A DNA stretch of 50,089 nucleotides from Eubacteriales bacterium. Lineage in GTDB: Bacteria; Bacillota; Clostridia; Saccharofermentanales; DTU023. A model generated the notes under the pieces. The model was not told the origin of the DNA and searched no databases. It was given only the letters and a program-made list of their open reading frames with translations. Positions 44,393 to 50,089 of this stretch are shown piece by piece. A program made the position numbers and the translations under genes. The first letter of the stretch is position 1. Each line of letters starts with the position of its first letter. The DNA is taken from the NCBI GenBank assembly GCA_030537525.1, contig JAUNVU010000007.1, forward strand, positions 1 through 50,089. The letters are read 5' to 3'.

Positions 44393-47300
44393 CTAGTCGC
44401 TTAATTCGCTTCGCTCGACCTCTCGGATCTCATAGAATTCAAAGACGTCACCGACTCTAATGTCGTTGAAGCGATCTATAGAGATACCACATTCATAGCC
44501 CTCGCGCACTTCTCTGACGTCGTCTTTAAAGCGTTTCAACGAGGCCAGTTCACCATCGTGCAACACTATATTATCTCGCAAGCAACGGACCTTGTTCCTT
44601 CTCTGAACAACACCGTCTGTCACGAAGCAACCCGCTATCATGCCGATGCTTGAAACTTTATAGATTTCACGCACCTCAGCATGACCCAGGACGAATTCCT
44701 GAAACTCTGGAGCGAGCAATCCTGTCATAGCCTTCTCCATATCTTCGATGGCCTCGTAGATAACCTGATAGAGTCGAATATCGACACCCTGTTCGCTTGC
44801 CATTTTAGCAACTGAGGCCGGTGGTCTAACATTGAAGCCGATGATAATGGCCTCAGAGACTTCTGCCAAGCGCACATCAGATTCGGTAATGGCACCAACT
44901 GTACCATGAATAACCTGCAGCTTGACCTCCTTATTGGAGAGTTTTTCAAGAGATTGCTTGACCGCCTCAACAGAACCCTGGACATCAGCCTTGACAATGA
45001 TGTTGAGCTCCTGGACCTCTCCCTCAGCCAATTTGCTGAAGAGATTATCAAGAGATACGTGGGACTTCTTCGAAAGAGCAAGTTCTCTCTCTTCATCTTG
45101 TCGACGTTCCGCGAGACTCCTGGCAACTTTTTCATTCTCAACCTGGTAGAAGATCTCGCCACCCTCCGGCACATCCGGCAGGCCAAGAATCTCAACAGGC
45201 ATAGAAGGACCTGCTTCTGTAATGCTCTGACCACGATCATTGGTCATTGCTCGGATATTACCAAAGTACGGTCCTACGACAATCATGTCACCCTGATGCA
45301 AAGTACCTCTCTGAACAAGGACGGTGGCAACTGGACCACGTCCTCTGTCAAGATAGGACTCAATTACTGTACCCTTGGCCTGGCGATCGGGGTTGGCCTT
45401 AAGCTCAAGCACATCAGCAGTTAGGAGCACCATTTCAAGTAAGTCATCCATACCCTGACCAGTCTTGGCAGACACTGGTATCATCTCTATATCTCCACCC
45501 CAGTCTGGCGCCAAAATATTTTGATTGGCAAGTTCTTGCTTGACACGATCAACATTAGCTGTTGGCTTATCCATCTTGTTGATGGCAACAATAATCTTCG
45601 TGCCAGCTTGTCTGGCGTGGTTAATAGCTTCAATAGTCTGTGGCATGACACCGTCATCTGCAGCAACAACTAAAATTGCAATATCGGTAACTTGGGCGCC
45701 ACGAGCACGCATAGCGGTGAAAGCCTCGTGACCTGGAGTATCTAAGAAGGTAATTTGTCGGCCATTCAAATCGACGGTGTATGCACCAATATGCTGGGTA
45801 ATACCGCCCGCTTCACCTCTGGTTACATGAGCATTACGGATGTAGTCGAGGATTGAGGTTTTACCGTGGTCAACGTGACCCATGACGACAACAACAGGCG
45901 GTCTCTCGACGAGGTCTTCTTCCTTATCCTCACTATCGTCAAATAGGATGTCTTCTTCGGTAACCTTCTTTTCAAGTTCGGCCTTGATACCAAATTCTCC
46001 GGCAATGATCTCTGCCGTATCATAGTCGATATCATGGTTCACAGTTGCCATTACACCGTAGCCCATAAGCTTTGTGATAACCTCAGCTGAAGTCTTCTTT
46101 AGAAGCTCGGCCAGCTCCTTAACAGTCAGAGACTCTGGTAACTTAACATGGGTAAGAGTAGCTCTAGAACCACGCTGTTCCGCCTTCTTTCGCTGACGTC
46201 TGTGACGTGATTGGCGAAGCAGTTCTTGCTCGAAACTTCTTTCCTTCGCCTGATGGTGTAGTCTCCAATCTGACTCGGAGCGTCGCCTGTTATCCTGACG
46301 CTTTTGCTCGAAACTTCTACGAACCTGATCTTTACCAGCTTCTGGTAAAGCAGCCGTTGTAGCCTGTGACTTTCTTGCTGGTCGGCGCCTCTGTCCTGCA
46401 CGCGGTTTTTCTTCATCTTTGTCCTTATCTTGGACAAAGGGCTGGCGCTGACGGCCACGACCACCTGCCGCACGCCTTGCATTAGGGTTATAACGGCGCT
46501 TTTCAAATACTGGCTTATCTGCATCACTGCCAAGATAAGAGCCTTCTTGCGGCCTGATAATTGGGCCCTGATAGCTGGAGCGTCTCACACCTGTATCTAC
46601 CACAACCTTCGGTTTCTCAGCTTCTGCTTTGACGAGGCCGGGACGAACTTGTACTGGTTTTACAGGTAGATCGTGGCAACCTTCAATTTCTTTCCCTGGC
46701 GGAATAATCGGTTGAATTGCGTTAGCAGGCGCGACTACTTTCTGCTCGGGCTTAGGCTTCGACTCACTGACCTTCTTTGCTGCCTTTTTCTCTACTTCAG
46801 TTTTCGCTTTGACCTTGGTCTCTTGCTTGACTTCGCTAGCAGTTGCCGGCTGCTCCGCCTTAACAACCTTGCTCTTCTCAGGCTCGGTTTTAGCCATAGG
46901 TTCAGGCCCTTTTTCTGTAGCTACTTTGGCAGAAGCCTGCTCAGTCGGCGCAGATTTTTTAGCACTTTGTTTAGCTTTTGCCTCTACTGTCTTCGCAGTA
47001 TTTTTAGCAACTGATTTAGACGCTGTCTTCTCGGCCTTTTCTACAACTTCTGCTTTGACTTCTTCTGGCTTAATTTCTTCAGCACTTTTTGCAACAGCGG
47101 ATGGTTTTTTTGTCTTGCTGTCTTTCACTAAACCAATCTTAGTAACTGGTGGTGCTGCTACAGGTAGAACGCGGTCAGCTGCATCTTCTTTAGCTTCGAC
47201 TTTCGGCTGCTCTGCTACCTGTTCTTGCACCGTGTCGGTCTGACTAGATGGTTTAGCCTCTGTCTGAGCATTATCTAGCTCAGTCTTTGGCGCAAGCTCT

Positions 47301-47560
47301 TCTGTTGCCGTTTCCTCTATCTCTTTATCAGGCTTGTTATCGGGCTTGCGCTTGACGAGTTTAACTACGCCAGTGATGATTTTACCCGACACACCTTGCA
47401 TTTCAATTCTCGGGCCCTTGCCATCAGAGGAGTTATCTTTGTCAGAATTCTGACTCAGACCAAATGCTGCCTTAGCCTGTTCAGCTAAATCCTTAGCTTG
47501 CTGCTTCGCAGATTTCTGATTCTTTGGGGTCTTTTCTGGTTTTTTCTCTTCTTGTTTCAA
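44393..47560 (-). CDS. infB: Translation initiation factor IF-2
   Basis: GTPase that places fMet-tRNA on the ribosome. 1055 residues, at the long end of the family. The first ~470 residues are low-complexity Ala/Lys/Glu/Pro sequence turning into an Arg/Gly/Gln-rich stretch. Then an IF2_N domain ([20 protein letters not shown]) and the G domain: [47 protein letters not shown] and SAK. The C-terminal domains II-IV follow, including [17 protein letters not shown]. The start codon is TTG with GAGGAGG 8 nt upstream. It starts 14 bp after nusA with no ylxR or ylxQ between, unlike most Firmicutes. Confidence 0.97.
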   Translation of the reverse strand: MKQEEKKPEKTPKNQKSAKQQAKDLAEQAKAAFGLSQNSDKDNSSDGKGPRIEMQGVSGKIITGVVKLVKRKPDNKPDKEIEETATEELAPKTELDNAQTEAKPSSQTDTVQEQVAEQPKVEAKEDAADRVLPVAAPPVTKIGLVKDSKTKKPSAVAKSAEEIKPEEVKAEVVEKAEKTASKSVAKNTAKTVEAKAKQSAKKSAPTEQASAKVATEKGPEPMAKTEPEKSKVVKAEQPATASEVKQETKVKAKTEVEKKAAKKVSESKPKPEQKVVAPANAIQPIIPPGKEIEGCHDLPVKPVQVRPGLVKAEAEKPKVVVDTGVRRSSYQGPIIRPQEGSYLGSDADKPVFEKRRYNPNARRAAGGRGRQRQPFVQDKDKDEEKPRAGQRRRPARKSQATTAALPEAGKDQVRRSFEQKRQDNRRRSESDWRLHHQAKERSFEQELLRQSRHRRQRKKAEQRGSRATLTHVKLPESLTVKELAELLKKTSAEVITKLMGYGVMATVNHDIDYDTAEIIAGEFGIKAELEKKVTEEDILFDDSEDKEEDLVERPPVVVVMGHVDHGKTSILDYIRNAHVTRGEAGGITQHIGAYTVDLNGRQITFLDTPGHEAFTAMRARGAQVTDIAILVVAADDGVMPQTIEAINHARQAGTKIIVAINKMDKPTANVDRVKQELANQNILAPDWGGDIEMIPVSAKTGQGMDDLLEMVLLTADVLELKANPDRQAKGTVIESYLDRGRGPVATVLVQRGTLHQGDMIVVGPYFGNIRAMTNDRGQSITEAGPSMPVEILGLPDVPEGGEIFYQVENEKVARSLAERRQDEERELALSKKSHVSLDNLFSKLAEGEVQELNIIVKADVQGSVEAVKQSLEKLSNKEVKLQVIHGTVGAITESDVRLAEVSEAIIIGFNVRPPASVAKMASEQGVDIRLYQVIYEAIEDMEKAMTGLLAPEFQEFVLGHAEVREIYKVSSIGMIAGCFVTDGVVQRRNKVRCLRDNIVLHDGELASLKRFKDDVREVREGYECGISIDRFNDIRVGDVFEFYEIREVERSELSD

Positions 47561-47574
47561 TCTAAAAACCTCCT

Positions 47575-48876
47575 CTACTCTTGAGCCTCTTCAGTTACTG
47601 GGATTTCAGCTGTTGCAGCTGCTACCTCTTCTGAGGCCTCTTCTGCGTTTGCTTCAACGGCAACTTCTTCAGCTGTTGCTTCAGCATCTATTGCATCTTC
47701 GCCAGTTTCTTCAAGGACTTGTTCGAAACTCTCTTCAAGGTCTTCCATCAGTACATCAGCTTCGACTTCGTGGACCTCATCTTCGGCTTCAAACCTAGAA
47801 AATAACTCAGCCTCGAGAATCTCGCGATATTGCGACTCACTCTTTATATCTATTTTCCAGTTGGTTAGGCGAGCTGCCAATCTGGCATTTTGACCCTCTC
47901 TACCGATAGCAAGCGAGAGCTGGCTGTCGGGAACGATGACCTGGGCTATTTGCTGACCGTCATTCATCTCAGGATCAAATAGTTTCACTTTTAGGACTTT
48001 CGCTGGCCGCAACGCATTGGTGATATAGGTAACCGGATCTGCCTCCCAGTCTATAACATCTATTTTCTCGCCATTCAATTCTTCAATGACATTTTGGATG
48101 CGCATACCTCTTTGACCGACACAAGATCCCACTGCATCAATATTTGGATCATAGGAGTAGACTGCAATTTTAGTACGTGAGCCAGCTTCCCTGGCAATGG
48201 ACATTATCTCCACAACACCTGAGCTAATTTCTGGCACTTCCTGCTCTAGCAGGCGACGTACTAAATTGGGATGACTTCTAGACACACAGACTATTGGGCG
48301 CCCACGTCGCTCATCTACCTTCAAAATATAAAAACGCATGCGTTGGTTAAATTCATAGCGGTCAAGCCGACTCTGCTCGTTCTTCTTGAGCACAGCTTCC
48401 GCTCGACCAATATCAACAATCACCTCACGGCGATCCCGACGCTGCACGACACCATATGCCAATTCACCAATCCGCGTCTCAAACTCACTGAGGATTCTCT
48501 CCTTCTCGGCCTGCGATAGACGCTGGTTAATCACGCTCTTGGCTGTCTGGGCCGCGAGTCTTCCGAAATCTTGCGGACTCAGCTGATACTCTAAAACATC
48601 GCCGATTTCAAAATCTGCTGAGAGGGCTTGGGCATCTGCCAAGGCCATGTCGGTATTGGGATCTTCGACCTCTGCCTTGACCTCCTTGGTGAGATAAACT
48701 CTCATCTCTCCCGACTCTCGATCTACTTCTGCACGGATATTATCCGTGGTCTTAGCATCAAATTCACGCTTGTATGCAGAAACTAATGCTTCTTCGATTG
48801 CCGTAAAGAGCATTTCCGCATCCACGCCACGCTCTTTTTCTAAAATTCTCAATGCTTCCAGTAATTCCTTATTCAT
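47575..48876 (-). CDS. nusA: Transcription termination/antitermination factor NusA
   Basis: Binds RNA polymerase and controls pausing and termination. 433 residues. N-terminal domain ([32 protein letters not shown]), S1 domain about 130-200 ([20 protein letters not shown]), two KH domains about 205-345 ([39 protein letters not shown], and [19 protein letters not shown]). The final ~75 residues are a very acidic Ala/Glu-rich tail with no Escherichia-type AR repeats. It follows rimP by 12 bp. Confidence 0.97.
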   Translation of the reverse strand: MNKELLEALRILEKERGVDAEMLFTAIEEALVSAYKREFDAKTTDNIRAEVDRESGEMRVYLTKEVKAEVEDPNTDMALADAQALSADFEIGDVLEYQLSPQDFGRLAAQTAKSVINQRLSQAEKERILSEFETRIGELAYGVVQRRDRREVIVDIGRAEAVLKKNEQSRLDRYEFNQRMRFYILKVDERRGRPIVCVSRSHPNLVRRLLEQEVPEISSGVVEIMSIAREAGSRTKIAVYSYDPNIDAVGSCVGQRGMRIQNVIEELNGEKIDVIDWEADPVTYITNALRPAKVLKVKLFDPEMNDGQQIAQVIVPDSQLSLAIGREGQNARLAARLTNWKIDIKSESQYREILEAELFSRFEAEDEVHEVEADVLMEDLEESFEQVLEETGEDAIDAEATAEEVAVEANAEEASEEVAAATAEIPVTEEAQE

Positions 48877-48888
48877 CCCTATCCCTCA

Positions 48889-49350
48889 TTAAAATTCGAT
48901 AATTTGCTTGACCTGAGCAACAGCCTGCCGCGGCATATTGTGCTCAGCATTTTGATATTTCAACTTGAATGTATCTTGATCAAAATCCATGAGAATCGCT
49001 TCCCAGCTCTTCTCTCCCTCTTGCTTTTGATAAAATTTGAAGAGCAGCTTCTCTCCCTGGTGACGGCTAAAGTCCTTGTCTGTAATTAAGGGCCTGTCTA
49101 AGCCTGGTGAAGAGAGTGTGAAATAGTCGTGGCCTGTGTAACCCAATTCCTCAACCAACGGGTCTAGGATCTGGCTAGCTTCGCCAAGCTCGTCAATATT
49201 GACGCCACCGCGCTTATCCAGATAGATGGTCAATCTAGTCTTCTTGCCTGCTGGTGCAAACTGTAAATCGACTAAGTCAAGGCCTAGTTTGTCTACAGAT
49301 TCTTCCAACGCTAAAAATAGTTTTTCTTCACTCTTTGAGCGCTTTCTCAC
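48889..49350 (-). CDS. rimP: Ribosome maturation factor RimP
   Basis: Needed for 30S subunit assembly. 153 residues from a GTG start at 49350, which has GGAGG 5 nt upstream. An in-frame TTG at 49392 would put the hairpin 49369-49389 inside the gene and is rejected. Signatures: LGLDLVDLQFAPAGKKTRLT, IYLDKRGGVNIDELGEASQI and YFTLSSPGLDRPLITDKDF, a typical RimP segment. First gene of the translation operon. Confidence 0.94.
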   Translation of the reverse strand: MRKRSKSEEKLFLALEESVDKLGLDLVDLQFAPAGKKTRLTIYLDKRGGVNIDELGEASQILDPLVEELGYTGHDYFTLSSPGLDRPLITDKDFSRHQGEKLLFKFYQKQEGEKSWEAILMDFDQDTFKLKYQNAEHNMPRQAVAQVKQIIEF

Positions 49351-49368
49351 TGCTTCCTCCAATAAATA

Positions 49369-49389
49369 AGAGCGGGACCTGCCCGCTCT
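49369..49389 (-). other. Leader hairpin abutting the rimP Shine-Dalgarno
   Basis: AGAGCGGG pairs with CCCGCTCT (8 bp, 5-nt loop) in the minus-strand leader, followed by TATTTATT and then GGAGG. It lies between the operon promoter and the rimP start. It could be a weak terminator/attenuator or a translation-control hairpin, since the T-run is imperfect. Confidence 0.6.
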
Positions 49390-49416
49390 CAAAACGTGGT
49401 TTCGATTGCAAAATTG

Positions 49417-49446
49417 AGTATATCAGTAAAAACGGGCTTTTGTCAA
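49417..49446 (-). promoter_or_regulatory. Promoter of the rimP-nusA-infB operon
   Basis: Minus-strand -35 TTGACA (49441-49446, perfect), 18-bp spacer, -10 TATACT (49417-49422). It gives a leader of about 60 nt before the GTG of rimP. It is the strongest promoter match in the window. Confidence 0.85.
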
Positions 49447-49558
49447 AGCAAAATGCTTCATAAACGCCTTATTTTAGGCTAATTGGAGGGAGCTTTTAGA
49501 GTCTTCAATCTAGAAACTGCAAGCTGTGTTATTAGAGCAAACTATTTTCATTAGAGAC

Positions 49559-50089
49559 TTACTCTTCTTCAAGCTTTTTCAGCTGGTTTACCGCTATCGC
49601 TATGCCCGATGCTCCTAGCACTATCGCTAGACCAATGATGATTTTCAAGCCCTTATTGCTCAGGCTATCTGCTTTGTTTTCATCAACCACCATGACCTTT
49701 TGTTCTTTGGTCGTAGTCTGTAAGTAGGTCTCGAATTGAACATTACCAGCTATTTCTTCCGTTACTGCTTCTGAGGCCTTCTCAATTTTAGGTAGGACAA
49801 TGTCTGGCTTGAGCTGATATACATCGTCATTCAGGTAACTAGGTGGATTAATTACTATCGGTCTGGGTTGCCAGGTATTATTCTGATTGGGTCTATTCGG
49901 TCTCGTATAGACTGGGAAGCTTGGGCGCCAGTCAGAAGTAGGAGGTCTATACGGAGGATTTGGACGCCAGCTTGGCCGCGGCCTGTTTTCCTTAGTCTCG
50001 TCGGGCTTGTCGGGCTTTTCTGCTTTATTTGTCTCCTCTAGTGTCTCCTCTTCTGTCTCCTTCTCCGTTTTCTTGCTCGTCTCCTTGGT
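49559..50089 (-). CDS. C-terminally membrane-anchored surface protein, 3' part only
   Basis: The minus-strand frame is open from the window edge to a TAA at 49559-49561; 176 codons are visible and the N-terminus is outside. In order: a Lys/Glu/Thr-rich stretch (KKTEKETEEETLEET), a Pro/Arg/Trp/Asn-rich segment with repeated R-P units (RPRPSWRPNPPYRPP, DWRPSFPVYTRPNRP), and a mixed segment (YQLKPDIVLPKIEKASEAV). Then comes one TM helix (IIIGLAIVLGASGIAIAV) and a short tail NQLKKLEEE. There is no LPxTG motif, so the anchor would be a TM helix. The proline-rich part is of the type that spans the cell wall. No function can be assigned. Confidence 0.75.
   Translation of the reverse strand, partial: TKETSKKTEKETEEETLEETNKAEKPDKPDETKENRPRPSWRPNPPYRPPTSDWRPSFPVYTRPNRPNQNNTWQPRPIVINPPSYLNDDVYQLKPDIVLPKIEKASEAVTEEIAGNVQFETYLQTTTKEQKVMVVDENKADSLSNKGLKIIIGLAIVLGASGIAIAVNQLKKLEEE

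Noticed and set aside
46809-47243. Plus-strand frames opposite the low-complexity region of infB
   Set aside because: They arise from codon bias in the Ala/Lys/Glu-rich segment of IF-2.
47613-47798. Leucine-rich plus-strand frame opposite the end of nusA
   Set aside because: Mirror image of the Ala/Glu-rich coding tail; no ribosome-binding site or homology.

Overview
This is a contiguous stretch of a low-to-moderate GC Firmicutes/Clostridia-type chromosome. Evidence is the order rimP-nusA-infB-rbfA-nrnA-truB-ribF-lgt, a dcw cell-wall/division cluster opened by mraZ, strong AGGAGG ribosome-binding sites, GTG/TTG starts and lipoproteins. I would guess an anaerobic Clostridia lineage (Oscillospirales/Saccharofermentanales-like), but no 16S or marker search was possible. 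Almost every gene is on the minus strand, so transcription runs from high to low coordinates. The one exception is a tyrosine phenol-lyase gene at 11635-13014.

Layout from right to left. At 49559-50089 is the 3' end of a C-terminally membrane-anchored surface protein. A strong promoter at 49417-49446 drives the translation operon rimP-nusA-infB-rbfA-nrnA-truB-ribF-lgt-rodA (49350-38983), closed by a terminator at 38916-38940. Next comes an mraZ promoter with a 10-bp-periodic MraZ operator. It drives mraZ-rsmH-ftsL-like-pbp2-murF-mraY-ftsW-murG-ftsQ, followed by ftsZ with its own promoter. The cluster lacks ftsA, murC, murD and murE. After a terminator at 25697-25727, a tightly packed operon follows: nrdR, response regulator, histidine kinase, catalytically dead HtrA-like protein, recG, rsmD, coaD, coiled-coil protein, ddl, MecA-like PBP, lipoprotein and citC. 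Convergent to it is tpl (plus strand), sharing a bidirectional hairpin terminator.

Upstream of tpl and divergent from it is an unrecognised two-gene unit (11416-8204). It encodes a membrane protein with ExbB/ZorA-like topology and a long coiled-coil tail, plus a soluble partner. It ends at a tRNA-Ser(CGA) gene. Then follow a PII-like protein, a CPA2-type cation/proton antiporter, a degenerate amidotransferase-like protein, guaB, greA and lysS (LysRS fused to an EMAPII-type tRNA-binding domain). The left edge holds a small lipoprotein gene and the end of an IS256-family insertion sequence.

The main oddities are: the two-gene membrane/coiled-coil unit; the dead HtrA and dead amidotransferase homologues inside operons; FtsZ with two C-terminal-peptide-like motifs in an ftsA-less cluster; divisome proteins with long charged tails; a PBP whose KTG box reads KTS; three places where a hairpin abuts the Shine-Dalgarno of the next operon; and a 26-bp near-copy of lysS lying against the insertion-sequence end. 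No intergenic stretch exceeds 300 bases. The two largest (38752-38982 and 11417-11634) hold the promoters and terminators listed.
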